Below, piece by piece: positions 35,814 through 44,556 of a stretch of 64,000 nucleotides of DNA; the first letter of the stretch is position 1; each line of letters starts with the position of its first letter. The position numbers and the translations under genes were made by a program. The stretch is taken from assembly GCF_022606295.1 (NCBI RefSeq), contig NZ_JAHHZS010000005.1:124001-188000 (forward strand). Direction: 5' to 3'. Source of the DNA: Arthrobacter bambusae. GTDB taxonomy: Bacteria; Actinomycetota; Actinomycetes; Actinomycetales; Micrococcaceae. The notes under the pieces were generated by a model. The model did no database searches, was not told the origin of the DNA, and saw only the letters and a program-made list of their open reading frames with translations.

Positions 35814-37376
35814 GTGACTTCACCATGCAAAGCCCATTCGGGCGACAATGTCTCCTTTTCCGCCACCCGCCGCGGCTTCCTCGCCGCCGCCCTGACCGGC
35901 GCGGCGTTGACCCTGGCCCCGGTTTCGTTCGCGGCAGCCGCCACCGGAACCAGCAAGAGCAAGACGATCACCGGGCATCTGGAACCGGGCGCCGCAGATT
36001 TCGTCTATTTGCCGATCGACGTCCCCGCCGGCGTCAACAAGATCAGCGTTTCGTATACCTACAGCAAGCCCCAGGTGGCCTCCGGACTCCTCGGGAACGC
36101 CTGCGACATCGGAATCTTCGATGAGAAGGGCACCGATCTCGCCGGGAAGGGTTTCCGCGGCTGGTCCGGCGGTTTCCGCACCGAATTCAGCATCAGCGCC
36201 GGCGACACGACGCCGGGCTACCTGCCTGGACCGATCGGAAAGGGCACGTGGAACGTCGTCCTCGGCCCGTACCAGGTAGCCGAGCAAGGCCTCGACTACA
36301 CCGTCAACATCACCCTTGAGTATGGACCCGACGTCGCTCCGTTCAAGCCCCAGTACCCGCCGCAGCAGATTGCCGGCCGTGGTGCGGCCTGGTACCGCGG
36401 CGATGCGCACCTGCACACCGTCTACTCCGACGGAAAGCGCACCCCCGAAGAGGTCGCAGCCGGCGCCCGCGCCGCGCGCCTCGACTTCATGATCTCCACG
36501 GACCACAACACGCCGGCATCGCACGGCGTCTGGGGGCCGCTCGCCGGCAACGACCTGCTCATCCTCACGGGCGAGGAAGTCACCACGCGGAACGGCCACT
36601 ACCTCGCGCTTGGCCTGGAGCCCGGCGAATGGATCGACTGGCGCTACCGGGCCCGCGACAAGGGGTTCGAGCAGGAAGCCCAGCGGATCCACGCCTCCGG
36701 CGGAATCGTTGTCCCCGCACACCCCTATTGCCCTTACGTCGCCTGCCGCTGGAAGTTCGGTTACGACGACGCCGACGCCGTAGAGGTATGGACGGGCCCG
36801 TGGACCATTGACGACGAGTCCTCCGTCAACACGTGGGACTCGATGCTGGCCCACTCCGTGCGCACAGGTGGCCGGTGGCTCCCGGCCATGGGCAACAGCG
36901 ACGCCCACAGTGTTCCGCAGGTCATCGGGCTCCCGCACAACGTGGTCAACGCCGCGGCTCTGTCGCGCGATGCCCTGCTGGACGGCATCCGCAACGGACG
37001 GAACTGGATCGCAGAGTCCGCCGACGTCTCAGTGGATTTCCAGGTCACGTCCGGCGGCAAGAGGGCGACCGTTGGCGAGCGGCTCAACGTCGCCGCAGAT
37101 GCCCGCGTCACGGTGACGGCGAAAATCGCCGGGGTGCCGAACGGCGTCGTGCGCTTCATCACGGATGAGGGACAGACCCAGCAGGTCACCCTTCCGGCGT
37201 CGGGCCAGGGAACGAGCACGTGGGTGACCACCCCGCAGCTCGCGGCCTACGTTCGCGTGGAGGTCCGCCATCCGAAGCTCGACGGAACCTCGGGCAGCGG
37301 CACGGAGATGGGAACTGCCATCCCGCTCGGACCCATGGCGGCGTTGACGAACCCGATCTTCCTGGGTGCCAGCTAG
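35814..37376 (+). CDS. Secreted CehA/McbA-type PHP metallohydrolase
   Basis: About 520 residues. A twin-arginine signal (TRRGFLAAALTGAALTLAP) leads to an N-terminal beta domain, then a PHP domain with metal motifs DAHLHTVYSDG, STDHN, a Glu in GEEVTT, PAHPYCPY and GNSDAH. CehA and McbA are carbaryl hydrolases of this fold; the natural substrate here is unknown, and a phosphoester or amide is possible. The start is uncertain: the GTG at 35814 is the closest codon to the signal peptide, with GAGGGA abutting it and CAACAT seven bases upstream. Confidence 0.82.
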   Translation: MTSPCKAHSGDNVSFSATRRGFLAAALTGAALTLAPVSFAAAATGTSKSKTITGHLEPGAADFVYLPIDVPAGVNKISVSYTYSKPQVASGLLGNACDIGIFDEKGTDLAGKGFRGWSGGFRTEFSISAGDTTPGYLPGPIGKGTWNVVLGPYQVAEQGLDYTVNITLEYGPDVAPFKPQYPPQQIAGRGAAWYRGDAHLHTVYSDGKRTPEEVAAGARAARLDFMISTDHNTPASHGVWGPLAGNDLLILTGEEVTTRNGHYLALGLEPGEWIDWRYRARDKGFEQEAQRIHASGGIVVPAHPYCPYVACRWKFGYDDADAVEVWTGPWTIDDESSVNTWDSMLAHSVRTGGRWLPAMGNSDAHSVPQVIGLPHNVVNAAALSRDALLDGIRNGRNWIAESADVSVDFQVTSGGKRATVGERLNVAADARVTVTAKIAGVPNGVVRFITDEGQTQQVTLPASGQGTSTWVTTPQLAAYVRVEVRHPKLDGTSGSGTEMGTAIPLGPMAALTNPIFLGAS

Positions 37377-37400
37377 TCCGCGACGGATCCGATTCAATGT

Positions 37401-37442
37401 GAGGGAGGCCCTGCCAGTACCCCTACTAGCAGGGACTCCCTC
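37401..37442 (+). terminator. Hairpin terminator of the PHP metallohydrolase gene
   Basis: GAGGGAGGCCCTGC (37401-37414) pairs with GCAGGGACTCCCTC (37429-37442) with one mismatch. Confidence 0.55.
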
Positions 37443-37450
37443 AGCTTGGA

Positions 37451-37501
37451 ATTCTCCTGTTTGATGGAAAGTGCCAATCCTCCGTCCATCAACAGGAGAA
37501 T
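37451..37501 (+). promoter_or_regulatory. 17-bp hairpin enclosing the ribosome site of the alcohol dehydrogenase gene
   Basis: The 5' arm 37451-37468 pairs with the 3' arm 37485-37501 over 17 base pairs with one bulged T; the loop is 16 nt. The 3' arm contains AGGAG (37494-37498), and its pairing partner CTCCT lies at 37454-37458. The ATG follows at 37503, so the folded RNA would hide the ribosome site. As DNA it could instead be a two-part operator. Confidence 0.65.
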
Positions 37502-37502
37502 A

Positions 37503-38546
37503 ATGCTGACCGTCAACGCTTACGCCGCCCCCTCCGCGAGCGAAGCCCTCGTCCCCACCACCATCGAGCGCCGCGACGTCGGCGCCCACGACGTGCTGAT
37601 CGAGATCAAGTACGCAGGCATCTGCCATTCAGACATCCACACGGTCCGCGGGGACTGGGGACCGCAGTCCTACCCTCTGGCCCCGGGCCACGAAATCGCC
37701 GGAATCGTCACCGAAGTCGGCCCCGCGGTCACCCGCCACAAGGTCGGGGACCGCGTCGGCGTCGGCTGCATGGTGAACTCCTGCCGCGAATGCGAGAACT
37801 GCCGCAAGGGCGAGGAGCAATACTGCCTGAAAGGCATGACCGGTACCTATGGCGCCGTCGACCGTGACGGGACCATCACCCAGGGCGGCTACTCCACCCA
37901 CGTCGTCGTGACCGAGGACTTCGTGGTGCGTATCCCCGAAGGAATAGAGCTCGACGCCGCCGCTCCCCTGCTGTGCGCAGGCATCACCACCTATTCGCCG
38001 CTGCGGCACTGGGGTGCCGGCCCGGGCAAGAAGGTCGCAGTCGTAGGACTCGGCGGGCTGGGCCACATGGCCGTCAAGCTCGCTCACGCCATGGGCGCCG
38101 AGGTCACCGTGTTGTCCCAGTCGTTGAAGAAGATGGAAGACGGCCTGCGCTTGGGCGCCGACAGTTACTTCGCCACGAGCGATCCGGCCACCTTCGAGGA
38201 GCTTGCGCGGTCGTTCGACCTCATCATCAACACGGTCAGCGCCCCGATCGACATCAGCTCCTACCTTCAGTTGCTGACGCTCGACGGCGCGCTGGTGAAC
38301 GTGGGCGCACCGGCGGAGCCGCTCCCGGTCAATGTGTTCTCGCTCATCACAGGACGGCGCTCCTTCGCCGGATCGGCAATCGGCGGCATCCGCGAGACCC
38401 AGGAGATGCTCGATTTCTGCGCCGAGCATGGACTTGGTGCCGAGATCGAGGTCATCCCGGCCGACAAGATCAACGACGCCTACGAGCGCGTTCTCGCGTC
38501 CGATGTGCGGTACCGCTTCGTGATCGACAGCTCGACACTGGGTTAG
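37503..38546 (+). CDS. Zinc-dependent alcohol dehydrogenase (CAD/YahK type)
   Basis: 347 residues, NAD(P)-dependent medium-chain dehydrogenase. Catalytic zinc Cys in [14 protein letters not shown] (near 42), His in [12 protein letters not shown], the structural zinc Cys set in [19 protein letters not shown] (near 95) and the Rossmann motif [13 protein letters not shown] (near 180). It resembles YahK/cinnamyl-alcohol dehydrogenases that reduce aldehydes with NADPH. It is followed after 13 bp by an aldo/keto reductase, so both are probably induced together. Translation may be gated by the hairpin that covers its ribosome site. Confidence 0.93.
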   Translation: MLTVNAYAAPSASEALVPTTIERRDVGAHDVLIEIKYAGICHSDIHTVRGDWGPQSYPLAPGHEIAGIVTEVGPAVTRHKVGDRVGVGCMVNSCRECENCRKGEEQYCLKGMTGTYGAVDRDGTITQGGYSTHVVVTEDFVVRIPEGIELDAAAPLLCAGITTYSPLRHWGAGPGKKVAVVGLGGLGHMAVKLAHAMGAEVTVLSQSLKKMEDGLRLGADSYFATSDPATFEELARSFDLIINTVSAPIDISSYLQLLTLDGALVNVGAPAEPLPVNVFSLITGRRSFAGSAIGGIRETQEMLDFCAEHGLGAEIEVIPADKINDAYERVLASDVRYRFVIDSSTLG

Positions 38547-38559
38547 GGGAGCGAAAAGA

Positions 38560-39543
38560 ATGCAGTACACCACGGTAGGCAGAACGGGAGTGCAGGTTTC
38601 GCCGTTGTGCTTCGGGACAATGTCGTTCGGTTCCGAAGCCGACGAACAGGCCTCAGCGGACATGTTCCACCGGGCCCGCGAGCTGGGCATCAACTTCTTC
38701 GATACTGCCGATGTTTACGGCGGCGGCCGCTCGGAGGAGATCCTGGGCAAGCTCGTCTCGGACAGCCGGGACGAAGTCGTCATTGCCTCCAAAGTGTTCT
38801 ACCCGACCGGCGCGGACATCAATGCCCAGGGCTTGTCCCGCCAGCACATCGTGCGCGCCGTCGAGGCAAGCTTGAAGCGCCTGGACACAGAATGGATCGA
38901 TTTCTACTTTGTCCACGCCTTCGATGAGCACACTCCCATCGAAGAGTCGTTGCGCGCGCTCGACGATCTGCAGCGGCAGGGGAAGATCCTCCACCCTGCC
39001 GTGAGCAACTGGGCGGCCTGGCAAATCGCGACCGCTCAGGGCATCTCCGCGAAGGAGGGTCTCGCGCGGTTCGAGCTGATCGAACCCATGTACAACCTGG
39101 TCAAACGGCAGGCGGAAGTGGAGATTCTTCCGCTGGCCCAGGCCGAGAACATGGGCGTCATCACGTACAGCCCACTCGGAGCGGGGCTGCTGACCGGCAA
39201 ATATGGTGCCGGCAAGCGTCCCGAAGGCGGCAGGCTGGTCGACAATGCCCGCTATGCAGACCGGTACGGCGTCGAGAGCGACCTGACAACTGCCGATCGA
39301 TTTACCGCGTTCGCCCAGGAATCCGGCATCAAGCCTGCGACACTGGCCGTGGCGTGGGCAATGTCGCATCCGGCAGTCACTGCGCCGATCACCGGAGCAC
39401 GGAACCTCGAACAGCTCGAAGATTCCCTGGCCGCGCTGGACGTCGGGATGACGGCGGAACTCCGGGACGAGATCTCGGCCCTCTCGCCAACCCCGGCCCC
39501 GGCGACAGACCGGACCGAGGTCCTCAAGCCGCACTGGACCTGA
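38560..39543 (+). CDS. Aldo/keto reductase
   Basis: 327 residues of the AKR TIM-barrel family. Motifs: GTMSFGSEADEQASADMFHRA, the catalytic Asp/Tyr region NFFDTADVYGGGRSEEILG (near 45-63), catalytic Lys in ASKVFY and His in YFVHAFD. The C-terminal GVITYSPLGAGLLTGKY binds NADPH. It reduces carbonyls or oxidises alcohols; the substrate is unknown. It forms an operon with the upstream alcohol dehydrogenase. Confidence 0.93.
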   Translation: MQYTTVGRTGVQVSPLCFGTMSFGSEADEQASADMFHRARELGINFFDTADVYGGGRSEEILGKLVSDSRDEVVIASKVFYPTGADINAQGLSRQHIVRAVEASLKRLDTEWIDFYFVHAFDEHTPIEESLRALDDLQRQGKILHPAVSNWAAWQIATAQGISAKEGLARFELIEPMYNLVKRQAEVEILPLAQAENMGVITYSPLGAGLLTGKYGAGKRPEGGRLVDNARYADRYGVESDLTTADRFTAFAQESGIKPATLAVAWAMSHPAVTAPITGARNLEQLEDSLAALDVGMTAELRDEISALSPTPAPATDRTEVLKPHWT

Positions 39544-39695
39544 TCCGGCGGCCCTCGGCTCGAATGCCCCTGCGGGCGCAAGCACCATGGCCCTTGGCCG
39601 CGTGCTCGCGCTTCGTGGGGGCTTTCTGCTGTCAGGGAGTGTCACTTGGCCACGGGGGTCCGCAGCAACGATGATTTCCCCATGAAGGCAATCCG

Positions 39696-40292
39696 ATGAA
39701 CAAGAACAGGCTTGAGGCATTCAGTGACGGCGTCCTCGCCATTGTCATCACCATCATGGTGCTTGAACTGCGGGTGCCACCGGAACCGAGCTGGCATGCC
39801 TTGCTCAGCGTCTTTCCCACGTTCCTCAGCTACCTGCTCAGCTTCGTCTACGTGGGGATCTACTGGAACAACCACCACCACATGATCCACTTGGCGGACC
39901 GGGTCAACGGCAGAATTCTGTGGGCGAACCTGCACCTGTTGTTCTGGATATCCCTCTTCCCGTTCAGCACACGCTGGATGGATGAGACGGGTTTCGCCGA
40001 GGTCCCGGTGCTGGCTTACGGGTTCAACCTGCTCTGCGCCGCGATTGCCTACTTCGTCCTGCAGCAGTCCTTGATCCGGCAGCAGGGGCGGCAGGGTCCA
40101 CTCGCACAGGCGGTTGGCCGGGACTGGAAGGGGAAGACGTCACCCCTCATCTATCTTGCAGGTCTTGGCCTCTGCTTCGTGCATCCTTTGCTCGCCGTCG
40201 CCGCCTACACTGTCGTGGCGCTGATCTGGCTCGTTCCCGACCGGCGGGTGGAGCACTTTGTCACCCGCGCACACCAGGACTGGGCGGAGTAG
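39696..40292 (+). CDS. TMEM175-family potassium channel-like protein
   Basis: 198 residues with six hydrophobic spans. The family motif RLEAFSDGVLAIVITIMVLEL lies in the first helix (FSDG is the hallmark of bacterial TMEM175/DUF1211). These proteins form tetrameric potassium-selective channels without the usual selectivity filter. AAGG lies eight bases before the ATG. Confidence 0.9.
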   Translation: MNKNRLEAFSDGVLAIVITIMVLELRVPPEPSWHALLSVFPTFLSYLLSFVYVGIYWNNHHHMIHLADRVNGRILWANLHLLFWISLFPFSTRWMDETGFAEVPVLAYGFNLLCAAIAYFVLQQSLIRQQGRQGPLAQAVGRDWKGKTSPLIYLAGLGLCFVHPLLAVAAYTVVALIWLVPDRRVEHFVTRAHQDWAE

Positions 40293-40320
40293 CGTGAGCC
40301 AGGGATCAGCAGGAAGCACG

Positions 40321-40839
40321 TCAGACCTTCCGTGAGCGCCGCTCGAGCAGGAGCGTGTCCCGCCATTGGCCGGCAAAAGGTCCCGAGATCATGCGTGCGA
40401 TGCGTTCACGGCGGCCGACGATCGTGAATCCATTCGCCTGGTGAAGGCGGATGCTGGCCTGGTTCTCGGGGAAAATGCTCGACTGGATGGTCCAGATGCC
40501 ACGATCTTCGGTGGACGCAGCCAGCGCTTTCAACAACAGGCCTCCGACACCCCGTCCGCGGGCAGAACCGGCGACGTAGACGGAATGTTCGACGACACCG
40601 GCATAAGCCGGTCGCGAGGACACAGCGGAAACGGCCGTCCATCCCAGTACGAGCCCGGATGCTTCAGCGACGAAACGGTGGTCCGGAAGGCGGCTTGCGT
40701 CGAATTGCTCCCATTCGGGAGCGGCCGCTTCGAAGGTTGCTTGCCCGGTCCCGATGCCTTCCGTGAAAATCGCTCGGACTTCGGGCCAATCCCCGGGACG
40801 CATGGGCCGGATCAGGACGGCTCCGGCTTCGCTGAACAT
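40321..40839 (-). CDS. GNAT N-acetyltransferase (phosphinothricin acetyltransferase-like)
   Basis: 172 residues. N-terminal IRPMRPGDWPEVRAIFTEGI, then the acetyl-CoA loop VAGSARGRGVGGLLLKAL (near residues 89-106) and NQASIRLHQANGFTIVGRRE near 125. The overall pattern matches the Pat/Bar and methionine sulfoximine acetyltransferase group, which modifies amino acid analogues; the natural substrate is unclear. The open frame continues back through the whole antisense of trxB, but the GNAT N-terminus fits ATG 40839. CATAAT lies six bases before it. Confidence 0.85.
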   Translation of the reverse strand: MFSEAGAVLIRPMRPGDWPEVRAIFTEGIGTGQATFEAAAPEWEQFDASRLPDHRFVAEASGLVLGWTAVSAVSSRPAYAGVVEHSVYVAGSARGRGVGGLLLKALAASTEDRGIWTIQSSIFPENQASIRLHQANGFTIVGRRERIARMISGPFAGQWRDTLLLERRSRKV

Positions 40840-40845
40840 CCACCC

Positions 40846-40851
40846 ATTATG
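40846..40851 (-). promoter_or_regulatory. -10 element of the GNAT gene
   Basis: CATAAT on the minus strand, six bases, then ATG 40839; no Shine-Dalgarno. Confidence 0.5.
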
Positions 40852-40905
40852 CCCGTGGATGGCCGGGCCCTTGATTGAATCCCCCGACCTTGTTGCACTT
40901 GTCCC

Positions 40906-41883
40906 ATGAACAAAGAACAGTTGATCATCGTCGGATCCGGCCCTGCCGGTTACACCGCGGCAATCTATGCAGCCAGGGCGGGCCTGAGCCCCCTCGTCAT
41001 TGCAGGCTCGGTCACCGCCGGCGGCGCGTTGATGAACACCACGGAAGTGGAGAACTTCCCCGGCTTCCCCGCCGGCATCCAGGGTCCCGAACTCATGGAT
41101 GGCCTGCAGGAGCAAGCCGAACGCTTCGGCGCCAAAATAGTCTTCGACGACGCCACTGAAGTCCAGCTGACGGGGTACCTCAAGCGCGTGGTCACCGGCT
41201 CGGGCGACACCCACGAGGCGCCCGCCGTGATCCTTGCGACCGGCTCGGCCTATAAGGAACTCGGTTTGCCCGAAGAGAAGAGGCTGAGCGGACACGGCGT
41301 TTCCTGGTGCGCCACCTGCGATGGCTTCTTCTTCCGTGAGCAGGACATCATCGTGGTGGGTGGCGGCGATTCCGCGATGGAAGAAGCGATGTTCCTGACC
41401 CGGTTCGCGAAGACCGTGACCGTCGTCGTCCGCAGGGAGGAGCTCCGGGCCTCCAGGATCATGGCCCAGCGGGCCAAGGACAATCCGAAAATCCGCTTCG
41501 CGTGGAACTCGGCCATCACCGCCATCCACGGCGACGCCAAGGTCACCGGGGTGACCCTGGCAGACACGCGTTCCGGCGAATCGCGCGAGCATGCAGCAAC
41601 CGGCATCTTCGTTGCCATTGGACATGTCCCCCGGACGGACCTGGTCGAGGGACAGGTGAAACTCGACGCCGAGGGTTACATCAAGGTGGACTCCCCCACC
41701 ACCGTTACCAACCTCTCCGGGGTTTTCGCTTGCGGCGACGCAGTGGACCACCGCTACCGCCAGGCCATTACGGCCGCCGGAACGGGTTGCGCCGCGGCTT
41801 TGGATGCCGAACGGTACCTCGCCGCGCTCGACGACGCGGACAGCATCGCCACGGCGCTCGTGGAAGAACCCACCCACGCCTGA
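40906..41883 (+). CDS. trxB: Thioredoxin-disulfide reductase-like flavoprotein
   Basis: 325 residues. FAD motif [20 protein letters not shown], redox-active CATC (in [11 protein letters not shown], near residue 137), NADPH motif [16 protein letters not shown] and C-terminal FAD motif [15 protein letters not shown]. Reduces thioredoxin with NADPH. No trxA lies next to it, and since actinobacteria often have a separate trxB-trxA pair near the origin this may be a second paralogue; some such proteins serve other partners. No clear ribosome site; TTGATT, 17 bp, TGCACT and six bases to the ATG is a weak leaderless promoter. A 66-bp palindrome follows. Confidence 0.92.
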   Translation: MNKEQLIIVGSGPAGYTAAIYAARAGLSPLVIAGSVTAGGALMNTTEVENFPGFPAGIQGPELMDGLQEQAERFGAKIVFDDATEVQLTGYLKRVVTGSGDTHEAPAVILATGSAYKELGLPEEKRLSGHGVSWCATCDGFFFREQDIIVVGGGDSAMEEAMFLTRFAKTVTVVVRREELRASRIMAQRAKDNPKIRFAWNSAITAIHGDAKVTGVTLADTRSGESREHAATGIFVAIGHVPRTDLVEGQVKLDAEGYIKVDSPTTVTNLSGVFACGDAVDHRYRQAITAAGTGCAAALDAERYLAALDDADSIATALVEEPTHA

Positions 41884-41888
41884 ACCCA

Positions 41889-41954
41889 CCCAACTGACTC
41901 GCATTAGGTGTCGTTTTGAGGTCTCAGAACGACACCTAATGCGAGTCAGTTGGG
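41889..41954. repeat. 66-bp long palindrome after trxB
   Basis: A 32-base arm (41889-41920) pairs with 41923-41954 with one mismatch, leaving only two bases in the middle. The arms contain CAACTGACTCGCATTAGG and its complement. No T-run follows on either strand, so it is not a standard terminator. It looks like a compact dispersed repeat. Confidence 0.75.
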
Positions 41955-41993
41955 AAAAGTGCGCGCGTATCAAGCCGTACCTAAAAACCACTT

Positions 41994-42007
41994 TTCGGCA
42001 TGCCTAA
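41994..42007. promoter_or_regulatory. Candidate DtxR/MntR-family operator for the Nramp gene
   Basis: TTCGGCATGCCTAA is a 14-bp palindrome with one mismatch from TTAGGCATGCCTAA, the form bound by DtxR-family metal repressors. It lies 47 bp before the ATG of a manganese/iron transporter gene. Confidence 0.5.
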
Positions 42008-42053
42008 CTTAACGGTATCCTCAAGTGTCCGTATCCGCGATGTTGAGGAAACC

Positions 42054-43304
42054 ATGGCTGCCACGATTGCCGAGCGACCGGCGGGCAAGGCCCGGTGGCG
42101 GTCGCGGCTGCTCTTCTTGGGTCCGGCTTTCGTCGCCGCGATCGCCTACGTGGATCCGGGAAACGTCGCGGCAAACCTCACTGCCGGGGCAAATTACGGC
42201 TACCTTCTCGTGTGGGTCCTGGTAGCGGCGAACGTCATGGCGGTCCTGGTGCAGTACCAGTCGGCGAAACTCGGCTTGGCCACCGGCCAGAGCCTTCCGG
42301 AACTGCTGGGCAAACGCTTGGGAACCCGCCGCCGCAGGCTGTTCTGGGTCCAGGCTGAGGTGGTTGCCGGGGCTACGGACATGGCCGAAGTCATCGGCGG
42401 CGCGGTCGCCCTCAACCTTCTTTTCGGACTGCCGCTGCTCCCGGGCGGAATCATCATCGGCCTGGCTTCCATGGTTCTCTTGGGGCTCCAGTCCTCCCAG
42501 GGCCAGAAGTCCTTTGAATATGCAATCATGATTCTCCTTGCTGTCATCGCGGTCGGGTTCGTTTCGGGGCTCTTCGTCAACCCACCCGAGACCGGTGGAG
42601 TGCTCGCTGGTTTGGTGCCGCGCTTCGAGGGCACGGACACTGTCCTCCTCGCCGCGAGCATGCTCGGTGCCACCGTCATGCCGCATGCCATCTACCTGCA
42701 TTCGGCCCTGGCCCGCGACCGGCACGGTTTCTCGGAGGATCCCGCCGTGCGGACGCGGCTCATCAAGTCCACCCGCGTGGACGTCGCGGGTGCCCTGATG
42801 CTGGCCGGCGTCGTGAACATCGCCATGCTCCTTTTGGCCGCGTCCAGCCTGCGGGGAGTCGACGGAACCGACACCATCGCCGGAGCCCACGCCGCCGTGA
42901 CCTCGGCCCTGGGACCAATCATCGGCGTCGCTTTCGGGGTCGGTTTGCTTGCCTCGGGGCTGGCATCGACGTCCGTCGGATGCTACGCCGGCGCAACGGT
43001 CATGGGCGGCCTCCTCAAGATCCGGGTGCCCTTGCTGGTCCGCAGGGTAGTCACGCTGGTTCCGGCGCTGGCCATTCTCGGCGCGGGCATAGAACCCACC
43101 CTGGCGCTCGTGCTGAGCCAGGTCCTGCTGAGCTTCGGGATTCCGTTCGCCTTGATTCCGCTGATCCGACTTACCGGCAAGCGTGAGGTCATGGGCATCC
43201 ATACGGACTCCACGGCATTGAAGATTGCCGGGTGGACCAGCGCCGCACTGATCGTCGGCCTCAATTGCGTCCTCATCGTCTTGACAGTCGCGGGGAAGTC
43301 CTAA
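42054..43304 (+). CDS. mntH: Nramp-family divalent metal transporter
   Basis: 416 residues with eleven predicted membrane spans. The Nramp metal site DPGNVAANL in the first helix (AYVDPGNVAANLTAGANYGY) and MPHAIYLHSAL in the sixth (with the metal-binding Met region ATVMPHAIY) are intact. It imports Mn2+ (or Fe2+) with protons. GAGGA four bases before ATG 42054 fixes the start; an open frame begins 18 codons earlier inside the operator. The palindrome at 41994-42007 suggests metal-dependent repression. An APC permease gene starts 4 bp after its stop. Confidence 0.93.
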   Translation: MAATIAERPAGKARWRSRLLFLGPAFVAAIAYVDPGNVAANLTAGANYGYLLVWVLVAANVMAVLVQYQSAKLGLATGQSLPELLGKRLGTRRRRLFWVQAEVVAGATDMAEVIGGAVALNLLFGLPLLPGGIIIGLASMVLLGLQSSQGQKSFEYAIMILLAVIAVGFVSGLFVNPPETGGVLAGLVPRFEGTDTVLLAASMLGATVMPHAIYLHSALARDRHGFSEDPAVRTRLIKSTRVDVAGALMLAGVVNIAMLLLAASSLRGVDGTDTIAGAHAAVTSALGPIIGVAFGVGLLASGLASTSVGCYAGATVMGGLLKIRVPLLVRRVVTLVPALAILGAGIEPTLALVLSQVLLSFGIPFALIPLIRLTGKREVMGIHTDSTALKIAGWTSAALIVGLNCVLIVLTVAGKS

Positions 43305-43308
43305 TCCC

Positions 43309-44556
43309 ATGAGCAATCCCCAGGCCCTGGCCCGCCGGCTGGGCACCTTTGACGCGGTCGTGATCGGATTGGGCTCCATGATCGGCGCCGGCGTGTTCGC
43401 GGCGTTCACCCCTGCGGCGGCTGCCGCAGGGTCAGGACTGCTGATCGGACTCGTCATCGCGGCAGCGGTGGCATTCTGCAACGCCACATCCTCCGCTCAA
43501 CTCGCTGCCTCATACCCCACGTCTGGCGGAACATACATTTACGGGCGCGAACGGCTGGGGCCATGGTCCGGCTACCTGGCCGGGTGGGGATTCGTCATCG
43601 GCAAGACCGCCAGCGCGGCGGCCATGGCCATGACGTTCGCCGCCTATGCCGCCCCTCCGGGCTGGGAACGTCCCGTGGCGATCGTCGCCGTCGTCGTCCT
43701 CGCCGCCGTGAACTATCACGGGGTGACCCGTACGGCAGGCTTGACACGCATTCTGGTTCTCGCAGTGCTGGCGGCGCTGGCCATCGGGGTGGCAGCCAGT
43801 TGGACCGGTTCTGCGCCGTCCCCGGCCAACATCCCCGGGGATGGCCTCCTTGCACACGGCTGGTACGGGATCCTCCAATCCGCAGGTTTGCTGTTCTTCG
43901 CCTTCGCCGGCTATGCGAGGATCGCGACCATGGGAGAGGAAGTCCGGGACCCACGCCGCGCGATTCCGCGTGCCATCGGGATAGCGTTGGGCGTCGCCGT
44001 CGTCCTCTACGCGATCATCGCAGTGACGCTTCTCGCCGCCCTCGGGCCTGACGGTGTTGCAGGCACTCCGACGCCGCTCGCTGCCGCGGCCGGAGCCGGG
44101 ACCTTCGCCTGGGCGGTCCCGGTGGTCCGCGTCGGAGCCGCCGTCGCGTCCCTCGGCGCTTTGCTCGCCCTCATCGCGGGCCTGGGCCGCACCACGCTGG
44201 CCATGGCCAGGCACCACGACCTGCCGCACTGGCTCGCCGCCGTCCACCCCCGGTACCGGGTCCCGCACCGCGCCGAAGCCGCCCTCGCCGTGGTGATCTG
44301 CGTGATCGTCGCCGTCGCCGACTTGCGCGGTGCGATCGGCTTCTCCTCGTTCGGCGTGCTCGTCTACTACCTGGTCGCCAATATCGCGGCTTTCACCCAG
44401 CCGGACGAAGACCGCCGATACCCCAAGGCCCTCCAGGTGTTCGGGGCCCTGGCCTGCGTCGTCCTCGTGACCACGCTTCCGCCGCTATCGGCGGCCCTGG
44501 GCGTGCTCATGTTCGTAGCTGGGATCATCCTTCGCGTCGTCAGGATCAATCGCTAG
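43309..44556 (+). CDS. APC-family amino acid permease
   Basis: 415 residues with about twelve hydrophobic spans. N-terminal GTFDAVVIGLGSMIGAGVF is the APC signature of the first helix; TSGGTYIYGRERLG and FFAFAGYARIATMGEE are also typical. It probably moves an amino acid or amine with protons. The 4-bp gap to the metal transporter means the two are co-transcribed, an unexplained pairing. The last 11 bases overlap the 3' end of the convergent MFS gene. Confidence 0.9.
   Translation: MSNPQALARRLGTFDAVVIGLGSMIGAGVFAAFTPAAAAAGSGLLIGLVIAAAVAFCNATSSAQLAASYPTSGGTYIYGRERLGPWSGYLAGWGFVIGKTASAAAMAMTFAAYAAPPGWERPVAIVAVVVLAAVNYHGVTRTAGLTRILVLAVLAALAIGVAASWTGSAPSPANIPGDGLLAHGWYGILQSAGLLFFAFAGYARIATMGEEVRDPRRAIPRAIGIALGVAVVLYAIIAVTLLAALGPDGVAGTPTPLAAAAGAGTFAWAVPVVRVGAAVASLGALLALIAGLGRTTLAMARHHDLPHWLAAVHPRYRVPHRAEAALAVVICVIVAVADLRGAIGFSSFGVLVYYLVANIAAFTQPDEDRRYPKALQVFGALACVVLVTTLPPLSAALGVLMFVAGIILRVVRINR

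Noticed and set aside
40840..41991. Upstream part of a 556-codon minus-strand frame before the GNAT gene
   Set aside because: It runs antisense through trxB and a palindrome; the GNAT domain is complete from 40839 and has its own -10 there.
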